A stretch of 40,147 nucleotides of DNA from CAYYTU01 sp964474655. GTDB taxonomy: Bacteria; Chloroflexota; Anaerolineae; B4-G1. The position numbers and the translations under genes were made by a program. Shown one piece after another: positions 1 to 7,883 of the stretch. The first letter of the stretch is position 1. Each line of letters begins with the position of its first letter. The notes beneath the pieces are model-generated. The model saw only the letters and a program-made list of their open reading frames with translations, was not told the origin of the DNA and made no database searches. The DNA is taken from positions 1 to 40,147 of the forward strand of contig CAYYTU010000027.1 in the NCBI GenBank assembly GCA_964474655.1, in the 5' to 3' direction.

Positions 1-63
1 TAAACAAAGGCGACAACCGCCGATTAAATTTATAAAAATAGCGGAAAGTAAAGTCTCCAAGAG

Positions 64-168
64 TTGAGTGAAAACCCAGAGATTCCGGAGATTCTGGAGG
101 AATTAGCTAACGCTGTCCAGACATTGACCCGTCGACTTGGGCAAGGAGAAGTTCTGGCTGTAGAATGA
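64..168 (+). pseudogene. Possible short gene or C-terminal gene fragment
   Basis: A short open frame runs from a TTG at 64 to a TGA at 166-168, with an in-frame TAA at 49-51 just upstream. The 34 residues are rich in Glu and Leu (contains PEIPEILEEL and TLTRRLG) and read like the tail of a real protein, unlike the AT-rich, stop-filled sequence before it. There is no clear ribosome binding site. It may be the remnant of a gene whose front part is lost or lies in another frame. I do not recognise a family, and chance coding is possible. Confidence 0.2.
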
Positions 169-285
169 ACAAAGGGCACTTCATCATATTTGAAGTACCC
201 TTATGCACAACATCCAAAATGTATTTCACGCTTGGAAGTTATCCGGTAGATTCCCACAAAATGGCGTCAAAACCACCCTCAAAAG

Positions 286-360
286 TCGGGGCGCGGGGAT
301 TTGAACCCCGGACCTCAGCATCCCGATTGCTGCGCGCTGGCCTGACTGCGCTACGCCCCG
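286..360 (-). tRNA. tRNA-Pro (CGG)
   Basis: Read on the minus strand, the sequence folds as a cloverleaf. The acceptor stem is CGGGGCG/CGCCCCG with discriminator A, and the D stem is GCGC/GCGC. The anticodon arm is CAGCA-ATCGGGA-TGCTG, giving anticodon CGG after U33. The T arm is CGGGG-TTCAAAT-CCCCG. The variable loop is short. The 3' CCA is not encoded, because the next bases are ACT. It would read the proline codon CCG. Confidence 0.93.
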
Positions 361-377
361 TGTTACTTACGGATTAA

Positions 378-405
378 ATTATATCGCTTTTGCCCATCTT
401 TGCAA
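378..405 (-). promoter_or_regulatory. Promoter of tRNA-Pro
   Basis: On the minus strand a TTGCAA box (400-405) and a perfect TATAAT box (378-383) are separated by 16 bp. They lie about 18 bp upstream of the tRNA 5' end. It faces away from the inositol synthase promoter a few bases further right. Confidence 0.65.
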
Positions 406-412
406 GCTGATA

Positions 413-441
413 TTGACACCCATAGCAAACTGGACTACCAT
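413..441 (+). promoter_or_regulatory. Promoter of the inositol phosphate synthase operon
   Basis: A consensus TTGACA (413-418) is followed after 17 bp by TACCAT (436-441). This predicts a leader of roughly 130 nt before the ATG at 580, which has a strong AGGAGG ribosome binding site at 566-571. The same TTGACA/TACCAT pair recurs in front of the glycoside hydrolase gene at 10803-10830. Confidence 0.55.
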
Positions 442-579
442 ATAGAGGGTCAAGATAAGATCTCACGCCCTCAGAGGTAGCCAGCAGATCCATCGTCGTC
501 TCTCCGGGCGATTCTTTACAGCCAGAAGCGATAACGAAAGCGCTCCGAATCTAAAATCCATTTCCAGGAGGAATCAATA

Positions 580-1659
580 ATGACTGAACGAGAAAAGGTA
601 CGCGTGGCAATTATTGGGGTGGGAAATTGCGCCTCGGCGTTGGTCCAAGGAGTAAACTTCTATCAAGATGCTCCCGATGATGCTTTTGTCCCGGGCCTGA
701 TGCACGTTAATCTGGGGGGGTATCACGTCAGAGATATCGAATTCACGGCCGCGTTCGACATCGACAAGAACAAAGTAGGGCGCGACCTGGGAGAGGCAAT
801 CTGGCAAGAACCCAACAACACGATCAAATTTGCGGATGTACCTCGACTCGGTGTCAAAGTTGAGCGGGGAATGACCCACGATGGGTTGGGCAAGTATCTT
901 TCGCGGGTGATCACCAAGGCCCCCGGGCCTACAGCCGACATCGTGAAGATTCTCAAGGAGACGAACACCGATGTCGTAGTCAGTTTTCTGCCCGTGGGCA
1001 GCGAGATGGCGACCAAGTGGTACGTAGAGCAAGTGTTGGACGCAGGATGTGGCTTCGTCAACTGCGTGCCCGTCTTCATCGCCCGCGAGGAATACTGGCA
1101 GGGACGGTTCTCAGAACGCAACCTCCCGGTCATCGGGGACGATATCAAGAGCCAGGTCGGTGCCACCATCGTCCATCGCATATTGACGCGCTTGTTCCGC
1201 GATCGCGGCGTGCGGGTCGACCGTACCTACCAGCTCAACTTCGGCGGCAATATGGACTTCTACAATATGCTGGAGGAGGAACGGCTGATTTCGAAGAAGG
1301 TCTCAAAGACCGGCTCCGTCACTAGCCAGCTCGATTACGCCCTGGACGAAGACGATATTCACATCAGCCCATCCGACTATGTGAAGTGGCTGACTGATCG
1401 CAAATTTGCCCACATCCGCCTGGAAGGGACCACTTTTGGTGAGGTTCCGCTCAACGTGGAGCTCAAGTTGGAGGTATGGGATAGTCCCAACTCGGCTGGG
1501 GTGGTGATCGACGCCGTGCGTTGCTGCAAGCTGGCGCTCGATCGCGGGTTGAGCGGAGCTATCATCGCGCCCTCGTCCTATTTTATGAAATCGCCGCCCG
1601 TCCAGTTCACTGACGACGAGGCGCGGCAAAAGGTCGAAGATTTTATCGCGAGGAGCTAG
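580..1659 (+). CDS. ino1: Inositol-3-phosphate synthase (myo-inositol-1-phosphate synthase)
   Basis: This cytoplasmic NAD-dependent enzyme turns glucose 6-phosphate into 1L-myo-inositol 1-phosphate, the first step of inositol lipid synthesis. The 359-residue length fits the short prokaryotic (actinobacterial/archaeal-type) family. The N-terminal Rossmann loop GVGNCASALVQG is visible near residues 13-24. The family core motif NFGGNMDFYNM follows around residue 220, then the conserved KTGSVTSQL stretch. The start is fixed by AGGAGG nine bases upstream of the ATG. The gene begins an operon. Only 6 bp separate it from the CDP-alcohol phosphatidyltransferase that would consume its product, so the two probably work in sequence. 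Confidence 0.93.
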   Translation: MTEREKVRVAIIGVGNCASALVQGVNFYQDAPDDAFVPGLMHVNLGGYHVRDIEFTAAFDIDKNKVGRDLGEAIWQEPNNTIKFADVPRLGVKVERGMTHDGLGKYLSRVITKAPGPTADIVKILKETNTDVVVSFLPVGSEMATKWYVEQVLDAGCGFVNCVPVFIAREEYWQGRFSERNLPVIGDDIKSQVGATIVHRILTRLFRDRGVRVDRTYQLNFGGNMDFYNMLEEERLISKKVSKTGSVTSQLDYALDEDDIHISPSDYVKWLTDRKFAHIRLEGTTFGEVPLNVELKLEVWDSPNSAGVVIDAVRCCKLALDRGLSGAIIAPSSYFMKSPPVQFTDDEARQKVEDFIARS

Positions 1660-1665
1660 TGCGAC

Positions 1666-2316
1666 GTGAGAACCACGCGGCTCGGTCGGGAAGTAAGGTC
1701 AGGTCAGCAACGCGAAGGTCCAAGATCGCTGAGCGATTGGGCGCGCACCCACGCGAGCGGCGTCTTGGAACCCGTTGCACAGGCCCTGGACAGACTAGGT
1801 ATCCACCCCAACACCATCACGTTGGCAGGGCTAATGCTACAAATTGGAGTGGGGATATTATATTACCACGGCTTCATCCGCCGCGGCGGCCTGTTGCTGT
1901 TGATCTTCGCGCCCCTGGATGCCTTGGATGGCGCGGTGGCGCGGGCCGGCGGTAAGCAGAGTACATTTGGTGCCTTTTTCGATTCGACTCTCGACCGCTT
2001 CTCCGATGCCGCGCTGATCCTGGGGCTGACAAGCTATTACCTGCAGCGTGGAATGGACCTCCAGGTGAACGTCTTACTGATCGCCCTGGTATTTACCCTG
2101 CTGGTCAGCTACACCCGTGCACGCGCCGAGGCGTTGGGAATCGCCTGCAAAGTGGGGCTGCTGACCCGTATGGAGCGTATTGCTCTAATCGGCGTCCTGA
2201 CGGCGGTTGGCGTCCCGAATGCGCTGGTATGGGCCCTTTCGCTCCTCTCTGTGATTACTGTGGGGCAACGTATCGGCCACGTCTACCTCTACGCGCGAGG
2301 CAAGGAAAACCAATGA
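1666..2316 (+). CDS. CDP-alcohol phosphatidyltransferase, probable phosphatidylinositol phosphate synthase
   Basis: This integral membrane enzyme transfers a phosphatidyl group from a CDP-diacylglycerol-type donor to an alcohol. The signature D-x2-D-G-x2-A-R-x8-G-x3-D-x3-D is complete: DALDGAVARAGG followed by FGAFFDSTLDR, about residues 85-110. Several hydrophobic segments surround it, and the 216-residue length is typical. The start is a GTG at 1666, with AGGAG at 1651-1655 inside the end of the previous gene. Because it follows inositol-3-phosphate synthase directly, inositol 1-phosphate is the likely acceptor, as in actinobacterial PIP synthase. Glycerol phosphate or an archaeal-type acceptor cannot be excluded from sequence alone. 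It overlaps the next gene by ATGA. Confidence 0.82.
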   Translation: MRTTRLGREVRSGQQREGPRSLSDWARTHASGVLEPVAQALDRLGIHPNTITLAGLMLQIGVGILYYHGFIRRGGLLLLIFAPLDALDGAVARAGGKQSTFGAFFDSTLDRFSDAALILGLTSYYLQRGMDLQVNVLLIALVFTLLVSYTRARAEALGIACKVGLLTRMERIALIGVLTAVGVPNALVWALSLLSVITVGQRIGHVYLYARGKENQ

Positions 2317-3272
2317 CGGACCGAAATATGGTCGAAGTAAGGGGGCTGACCAAACAGTTTGACGGCTTCACCGCTGTGGACCGCGTGACCATCTCCGTTC
2401 CGCCGGGGGAGATACTGGCTTTATTGGGGCCGAACGGCGCTGGCAAGACGACCACCGTGCGTATGCTGGCAGCGATCCTATCGCCTACCGAAGGAACGGC
2501 GTCCGTGGCTGGGTACGACGTAATCGAGCAGGCGCAAGAAGTACGACGGCGGGTCGGCTTGCTGACTGAACATCCGGGCCTCTACCTCCGGATGCAAGGT
2601 GACGAGTACCTGAAGTTCTTTGGCCGCTTGATGAGCCTGGAGGAAAGTGCGTGCGAACAACGCGCCCAAAGCCTGCTGGAGCGCTTCGGGATGACCGAGG
2701 CGTGGAACCGACGCATAGGTACCTATTCTAAGGGCATGCGGCAAAAGATGGCCCTGGCGCGTGCCATGCTGCACGATCCTTCCGTCCTTCTGCTGGACGA
2801 GCCGACATCGGCCATGGACCCCCACAGCGCCAAGCTCGTCAGAGACGCCATTCTGGGCTTGCGCCATCATCGACGCGCAGTTATCCTCTGCACCCATAAC
2901 CTGGCGGAGGCCGAGCTGCTCGCCGACCGCATTGCCATCATCCGCCGTGGCCAGATCATCGCTCGCGGCACGCCGGCGGCCCTGAAGGCCCAGCTGCTGG
3001 GCCCTCCCACAATGGAACTGCGCCTGGCTCAGTCAGTCGATGGCGTGACATCACACCTGGCCGAGATGGTCGAGATAGAACAGGTGGGCAATGACTGGCT
3101 TCACTATTCCACCCCCGATCCCCACCACGTCAACCCGCTCGTGCTTCAGAAGCTGGCAGCGCGTAACGTCAAAGTAATTACCTTGAGCAAAGTTCCCCGC
3201 AGCCTGGAGGACGTCTATCTCCAGGCCGTCGGCGCTGTATCAGAAGCTCAGAATCAGAGCCGGCCCGGCTAG
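2313..3272 (+). CDS. ABC transporter ATP-binding protein (ABC-2 exporter type)
   Basis: This is the cytoplasmic ATPase subunit of an exporter. Walker A GPNGAGKT is at residues 39-46. The signature YSKGMRQKMALARAM, Walker B VLLLDEP and the switch histidine in CTHN all follow in order, and the C-terminal 80 residues resemble the tail domain of NatA/DrrA-type subunits. The frame is open further upstream, but the ATG at 2313 is preferred because it overlaps the previous stop as ATGA and gives a normal N-terminus (319 residues). The permease follows 12 bp downstream. The substrate is unknown; location behind inositol lipid genes hints at a lipid or envelope component, but that is a guess. Confidence 0.88.
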   Translation: MTDRNMVEVRGLTKQFDGFTAVDRVTISVPPGEILALLGPNGAGKTTTVRMLAAILSPTEGTASVAGYDVIEQAQEVRRRVGLLTEHPGLYLRMQGDEYLKFFGRLMSLEESACEQRAQSLLERFGMTEAWNRRIGTYSKGMRQKMALARAMLHDPSVLLLDEPTSAMDPHSAKLVRDAILGLRHHRRAVILCTHNLAEAELLADRIAIIRRGQIIARGTPAALKAQLLGPPTMELRLAQSVDGVTSHLAEMVEIEQVGNDWLHYSTPDPHHVNPLVLQKLAARNVKVITLSKVPRSLEDVYLQAVGAVSEAQNQSRPG

Positions 3273-3284
3273 AAAGAAACAACG

Positions 3285-4778
3285 ATGACAGCGATCGCAA
3301 AGCAGACGAAAGCGGTGAAAGAGGAAGATCTCCACTTAGTCATAACGCTGGTGAAACGAGAGATCCGTGACACCATACGAGATTGGCGTATGGTGATCCC
3401 CATCTTGATCCTGACGCTCTTCTTCCCCGTGCTTATGAGTCTCGTAGCGGACATGGCGCTGAACTGGGTCGCCAAGTACGAGGCCACGATTGTGGGTGAA
3501 CGGGTACTACCCTTTTTGCTGATGGTCGTGGGCTTCTTCCCCATCTCATTCTCCCTGGTCATCGCTCTGGAAACGTTTGTGGGTGAAAAGGAGCGTCGCA
3601 GCCTGGAGCCACTGCTGGCGACCCCGTTGACCGACCCCCAGCTCTATCTGGGGAAGATGTTGGCAGCTATGATCCCGCCGTTATTGGCGGCCTACCTGGG
3701 CATCTCCGTCTATCTGATCGGCCTTTACTTCTTCAAAGGATGGACTCCCCCGCCGACGTTGCTCGTGCTGATCTTCTTTCTGACTACCGCCGAGGCTATT
3801 GTGATGGTCTCAGCCGCTGTAGTCATCTCTAGCCAGACCACGAGTGTGCGGGCCGCTAACCTGCTGGCCAGCTTCATCATCGTCCCTATGTCGCTTCTCA
3901 TCCAGGTCGAAGCGGTGATTATGTTCTGGGCCAACTACCACGTCCTGTGGTGGATCGTGCTCTTCCTGCTGGTGGTCGATGCAGTGCTGGTGCGGATGGG
4001 TATTCATCTGTTCAACCGCGAACATCTGCTTGGGCGCGAGATCGACGAGCTGAACATTCCCTTCTTATGGTATACGTTCTGGCACCACATGCGATGGGAC
4101 ACGCGCGATCTGGAAGATGTGCCGCGCTGGCAGCGAGGATGGGCGAAGGTGGCTAGCTTCTATCGTCGCCACATTCCTGCCATCTTGTGGCGCTCGCGAC
4201 TGGCCATCGGAGTGGTTCTCTTGGGTCTGGTGCTTTCGGCTATCGTGGGCTGGCGCTTTGCCATACGCTATCCACTGCCGCCAGCTCTCCTGCAGTTGGA
4301 TGGCCTCTCAGCCGATACGTTCACCGACCTGCCGTCCATCGAATGGCTTCCCAGCTTCACACCATGGGGGGTTCTGACAAATAACGTGCGGGCCTTAGTT
4401 GGAGCCACCCTGCTGGCCATCTTCTCCTTTGGCACGCTGGCGGTGGCCTTATTGATGGCTCCGCTGGCTATCGTCTTCTATTTCACCATTCAGGCCGCTC
4501 AAGCCGGTCATAGCGCTATGTTATTCTTATCCGCCTTTGTGCTGCCACATGGCCTGCTGGAGTTACCGGCCGCCATCATCGCTACCGCGCTTGCCGTGCG
4601 GCTAGGGGCGGTCTTCATATCGCCGCCTCAGGAGATGACAGTGGGGGAAGGCTGGCTGCAGGCCCTGGCCGACTTCGTCAAAGTATTCATCGGCTTGGTG
4701 ATACCATTGTTGGCCCTGGCCGCCGTGATCGAAGTCCACATCACCCCTCTGATTGTCGTATGGGCTTTTGGAAGTTAA
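3285..4778 (+). CDS. ABC-2 type permease
   Basis: This 497-residue membrane protein pairs with the preceding ATPase. A cytoplasmic N-terminus with the stretch VKREIRDTIRDWRMV leads into the first membrane segment at about residue 40, as in NatB/ABC-2 permeases. The family-like motif GEKERRSLEPLLATPLTD follows at about residue 100. Many further hydrophobic segments come next, then a C-terminal half with a large extracytoplasmic loop around residues 330-365. It is the last gene of the operon; a palindrome-bounded repeat follows 62 bp later. The substrate is not predictable. Confidence 0.85.
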   Translation: MTAIAKQTKAVKEEDLHLVITLVKREIRDTIRDWRMVIPILILTLFFPVLMSLVADMALNWVAKYEATIVGERVLPFLLMVVGFFPISFSLVIALETFVGEKERRSLEPLLATPLTDPQLYLGKMLAAMIPPLLAAYLGISVYLIGLYFFKGWTPPPTLLVLIFFLTTAEAIVMVSAAVVISSQTTSVRAANLLASFIIVPMSLLIQVEAVIMFWANYHVLWWIVLFLLVVDAVLVRMGIHLFNREHLLGREIDELNIPFLWYTFWHHMRWDTRDLEDVPRWQRGWAKVASFYRRHIPAILWRSRLAIGVVLLGLVLSAIVGWRFAIRYPLPPALLQLDGLSADTFTDLPSIEWLPSFTPWGVLTNNVRALVGATLLAIFSFGTLAVALLMAPLAIVFYFTIQAAQAGHSAMLFLSAFVLPHGLLELPAAIIATALAVRLGAVFISPPQEMTVGEGWLQALADFVKVFIGLVIPLLALAAVIEVHITPLIVVWAFGS

Positions 4779-4840
4779 CGTCCGGATCGCCCGAGGTCAA
4801 AACATTGGCGGCTCGTTGGCTTGGCGTAGGGCGTATGCAA

Positions 4841-4980
4841 AACTTGGGGGGAGCGCGAGCGCCAAGACTTCGGAAGTCTACGAGAACGATGTGCGCAGGG
4901 CTTCAAAATTGCTTCTCTCGGCATAATTTGATAAGCAGAGCAGTATTCGAGACTTCCGAAGTCTGTCCTCCCCCAACTTG
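4841..4980. repeat. Palindrome-bounded repeat element, copy 1 (MITE-like)
   Basis: Two 15-bp near-perfect palindromes, AGACTTCGGAAGTCT (4865-4879) and AGACTTCCGAAGTCT (4950-4964), are 85 bp apart. Outside them lie an imperfect inverted pair (TTGGGGGGAG on the left, CTCCCCCAA on the right) and a short direct AACTTG at both ends (4841-4846 and 4975-4980). There is no open reading frame of note inside. A second locus with the same palindrome pair lies at 33582-33678. The rest of the gap 4779-5094 holds only a weak promoter-like region before the HAD gene. Confidence 0.6.
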
Positions 4981-5094
4981 TAAATGCGCCTGTAGGCAAT
5001 CTAATGCGGCTGGGCTATCCTAGAATCGCTTCGTTTGCCCTACAAGCCGAGGGCTCAAGGTAAGCGCAAAACGTATGCGGATCGAGGAATGACT

Positions 5095-5811
5095 ATGTTA
5101 CATGCCGTCACCTTCGACTTCTGGGGCACGCTTTATCAGAACGCCTACGCGCGCGAAGATCGATTGCGCCTGCTACAAGAGGTGCTGGAGCGTCACGACC
5201 AGCCGCGCTCGTGGAGAGAGCTAGAGGCGGCCTACGATCACGCCCGTGCCGTCTGGGATACCGTCTGGCGAAAAGAGCAGCGCTCCATCCCCATCGAGCG
5301 CTGGCTGGGCGAGATACTCGACCATCTGGGCGCCAGTTTGCCTCTGGGATTGCAAATCGATGTTGGTCGTGCCATTGAGGATGCCTTCCTGGAGCGTGAT
5401 GATCCGCGCCCTGTGCCAGGCGTGCAGGACGTGGTGCCGCGCCTGGCCCAGCGCTACCGCCTGGGGCTGATCTCCGACACTGGATTGACGCCGGGGCGCG
5501 TTCTGCGTAAGATTATGGAACGCGATGGCTTGCTACGCTACTTCGAGGCCCTGACCTTTTCCGATGAGCTCGGCGTGGCCAAACCGCAGCCGGAGCCTTT
5601 TCTGCACACTCTGGAGCAGCTGGACGTCCGTCCCGAACAAGCGGCCCACATCGGCGACCTGCCGGAGACAGACCTGCGCGGGGCCCGTCAGGTGGGTATG
5701 AAGACTATACTCTTCCTGGATATCAGTCACCGCGAGGACGGTCGGGCGCTGGCCGATGGCGTCTTTGAGCACTACGATGAGCTGGAAGCATTGTTAGAGA
5801 GCTTACTATGA
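5095..5811 (+). CDS. HAD-superfamily hydrolase
   Basis: A soluble phosphatase-like enzyme of 238 residues. Motif I reads TFDFWGTLY, so the first aspartate is present but the usual second aspartate is a tryptophan. Motif II is LISDTG, motif III the lysine in GVAKPQPEPF, and motif IV is GDLPETD. A helical cap lies between motifs I and II. The ATG at 5095 is chosen because GAGGA at 5084-5088 is 6 nt upstream; an ATG at 5089 and a TTG at 5035 are in frame but badly placed. It overlaps the PHP gene by ATGA. The substrate is unknown. The DxWGT form of motif I occurs in a known HAD subgroup, but loss of the acid/base aspartate may change the reaction. Confidence 0.82.
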   Translation: MLHAVTFDFWGTLYQNAYAREDRLRLLQEVLERHDQPRSWRELEAAYDHARAVWDTVWRKEQRSIPIERWLGEILDHLGASLPLGLQIDVGRAIEDAFLERDDPRPVPGVQDVVPRLAQRYRLGLISDTGLTPGRVLRKIMERDGLLRYFEALTFSDELGVAKPQPEPFLHTLEQLDVRPEQAAHIGDLPETDLRGARQVGMKTILFLDISHREDGRALADGVFEHYDELEALLESLL

Positions 5812-6863
5812 GCCTATATGAATACGCCGGTAACCTTCACATCCACACCCCCTACTCCGATGGACAGGCCCTGCATGCCGATGTTGCACAGGCGGCTGGC
5901 GAGGCTGGGCTCGACTTCGTCATCACCACCGATCACAACGTCTGGGTGGATGGCGTGGAGGGTTACTACGGCGACGTACTGTTGTTGGTGGGCGAGGAGC
6001 TCCACGATGTGCGTCGCCGCCCCCAGGCCAACCATCTGTTGGCCTATGACGTCGACGCCGAGCTCTTCCCCTGGGCCGCTGATCCCCAGACGCTGATAGA
6101 AACGGTCAATGAGCGTGATGGTCTGAGTTTCCTGGCCCATCCCGATGAACTGGGCAGCCCTATCAGCCACGACTTGGACGCCATCTCTTGGCAAGATTGG
6201 GACGTGAACGGCTACCATGGGCTTGAGATTTGGAACTATATGTCCGAGTTCAAATCGCTGCTGCGCAACAAATTGATGGCCCTCTTCTACGCCTACCTTC
6301 CCGCGGCAGGTATCAGCGGGCCGTTCCGGGCTACCCTGCGCCGTTGGGACCAGCTGCTGGCCCAGGGGCAGCGAGTGACCGCTATCGGCAGCGCCGACGC
6401 GCACGGCGATACCTATTCGCTGGGCCCTCTCAGCCGCGTGGTCTTGCCTTACCAGTACCTCTTCCGCTGCGTCAACACCCACATTCTGACCGATCGTCCC
6501 TTCAATGGCGATCTGGTCCACGACAAGAACCTGATCTACGAGGCGCTGCGCTGTAGTCACGTCTGGGTCGGTTATGACCTGTTGGGTTCGACGGAGGGAT
6601 TCCGTTTCCGGGCGCTTAGCGGCCCCAACCAGGCCCTGATGGGGGAGGAGATGAAGCGCACGGCTGCCACCACCTTTGAGGTCAAGACACCTCAGGGGGC
6701 CGACATCCGACTGGTGCGTGATGGGGACGTCGTGGCCCGGAGCAAAGGTTCGCAGCTCAGCTATACCACCGCCGAACCTGGCGTCTACCGCGTCGAGGCC
6801 TACCGTCGCCACTGGTTCCTCCGTCGCGGTTGGATCTTCAGCAATCCGATCTACATCAAGTAG
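5808..6863 (+). CDS. PHP-domain metal-dependent phosphoesterase
   Basis: A 351-residue protein. The first 230 residues carry PHP metal-binding motifs: HIHTPYSDG near residue 11, TTDHN near residue 41, GEELHD near residue 63, a later AHPDE and finally SADAHGD. These are the usual histidines and aspartates of the trinuclear metal site. The C-terminal 120 residues look like a small beta domain (VKTPQGADIRLVRDG), often seen in standalone PHP proteins. It probably hydrolyses a phosphoester, but the substrate is unknown. It is translationally coupled to the HAD gene (ATGA), so the two may act on one metabolite. The following transporter starts 3 bp after its stop. Confidence 0.85.
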   Translation: MSLYEYAGNLHIHTPYSDGQALHADVAQAAGEAGLDFVITTDHNVWVDGVEGYYGDVLLLVGEELHDVRRRPQANHLLAYDVDAELFPWAADPQTLIETVNERDGLSFLAHPDELGSPISHDLDAISWQDWDVNGYHGLEIWNYMSEFKSLLRNKLMALFYAYLPAAGISGPFRATLRRWDQLLAQGQRVTAIGSADAHGDTYSLGPLSRVVLPYQYLFRCVNTHILTDRPFNGDLVHDKNLIYEALRCSHVWVGYDLLGSTEGFRFRALSGPNQALMGEEMKRTAATTFEVKTPQGADIRLVRDGDVVARSKGSQLSYTTAEPGVYRVEAYRRHWFLRRGWIFSNPIYIK

Positions 6864-6866
6864 CCT

Positions 6867-7787
6867 ATGCCCTCCCAACCGAGCCCCGATGTCGAAGGCG
6901 ATAGCCTCCGTCCCTACTTAGGCGTGGGCTTCGGCGTCGCTGTCGTCTCCACCGCAGCCATCCTGATCCGGCTGGCCCAGGCCGAGATTCACTCCCTGAC
7001 CGTGGCGGCGTGGCGTTTGACGCTGGCGACGCTGATCCTGACGCCCGTCGCGCTCTTCACCGTCCGCGCCGAGCTGCGCACGCTGACCCGCCGTCAGTGG
7101 CGGAACGCGCTCCTGTCTGGCCTGCTGCTGGCGATTCACTTCGCCACCTGGATCACCTCACTGGCTCTCACCTCAGTGGCGGCCTCTGTAGTGCTGGTCT
7201 GGACGAACCCGATCTTTGTCGGGCTGGCCTCTCACTTCCTGCTGGGCGAGCGGCTGTCGCGGTCGCTGGTCGTCGCGCTGATCGTCGCCATCAGCGGCAG
7301 TCTCATCATCGGGCTGGGCGATCTGGGGCAGGGCACGCATCAACTGCTGGGGGATCTACTGGCTGTGATGGGGGCCATCTCCGGCGCAGGGTACTTCCTG
7401 CTTGGTCGGCAGCTGCGAGCGCGGCTCTCGCTGCTAGGCTACATCTACCCTGTCTACGGCACCGCTGCGGTGCTATTGATGTTCACGCTTCTCATCTCCG
7501 GCCTGCCGCGCGTGCCCCAGCACTCGGAGACGTGGCTCTGGCTGGCATTGATGGCGCTCGGCCCGCAGATCCTGGGCCACTCGTCGCTGAACTGGGCGCT
7601 GCGCTACCTCTCGGCTACCTACGTCACCCTGGCCACGTTGGGCGAGCCGATTGGATCGGCGCTGCTGGCGTGGTGGCTGCTGGATGAACCGCCGACGCTT
7701 TGGACCGTGGTCGGCGGCGGGCTGATTTTGAGTGGGATCGTCATCGCCTCCCGCACCGAGCAACCATCCATCGAAGACCCTGGCTAG
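6867..7787 (+). CDS. EamA/DMT-family transporter
   Basis: A 306-residue inner membrane protein with about ten hydrophobic segments in two similar halves, typical of EamA (DMT) permeases. The first half has LTVAAWRLTLATLILTPVAL and the second YLSATYVTLATLGEPIGSAL, both standard EamA signatures. Loops are short and the C-terminus is short and polar. The ATG follows the PHP stop by 3 bp with no clear ribosome binding site, so it is probably translated by coupling. It may export or import a small metabolite, but none can be named. It is convergent with the next operon. Confidence 0.87.
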   Translation: MPSQPSPDVEGDSLRPYLGVGFGVAVVSTAAILIRLAQAEIHSLTVAAWRLTLATLILTPVALFTVRAELRTLTRRQWRNALLSGLLLAIHFATWITSLALTSVAASVVLVWTNPIFVGLASHFLLGERLSRSLVVALIVAISGSLIIGLGDLGQGTHQLLGDLLAVMGAISGAGYFLLGRQLRARLSLLGYIYPVYGTAAVLLMFTLLISGLPRVPQHSETWLWLALMALGPQILGHSSLNWALRYLSATYVTLATLGEPIGSALLAWWLLDEPPTLWTVVGGGLILSGIVIASRTEQPSIEDPG

Positions 7788-7883
7788 ACTTCGTCTCTTT
7801 CAACGCTTTCTGGAATTTGGCGGCAAAGCTCAGCGTTTTCTCATGAAGAAACCAGGGTTTTGGGAGTTGCCGTAAATCCCTCG

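Noticed and set aside
2229..2312. Upstream extension of the ABC ATPase gene to 2229
   Set aside because: It would overlap the previous gene by 88 bp and add a Cys/Arg-rich piece not typical of the family. The ATGA overlap at 2313 is the natural start.
4841..4980. The palindrome element as a simple terminator of the exporter operon
   Set aside because: No T run follows either palindrome, and the same pair recurs at 33582 with near-equal spacing, which a terminator would not explain. It may still stop transcription by chance.
5814..6878. A 354-residue open frame on the minus strand, opposite the PHP gene
   Set aside because: It is the mirror of a high-GC coding frame. The plus-strand gene has clear PHP motifs and operon overlap, while the minus frame shows no domain and no ribosome binding site.
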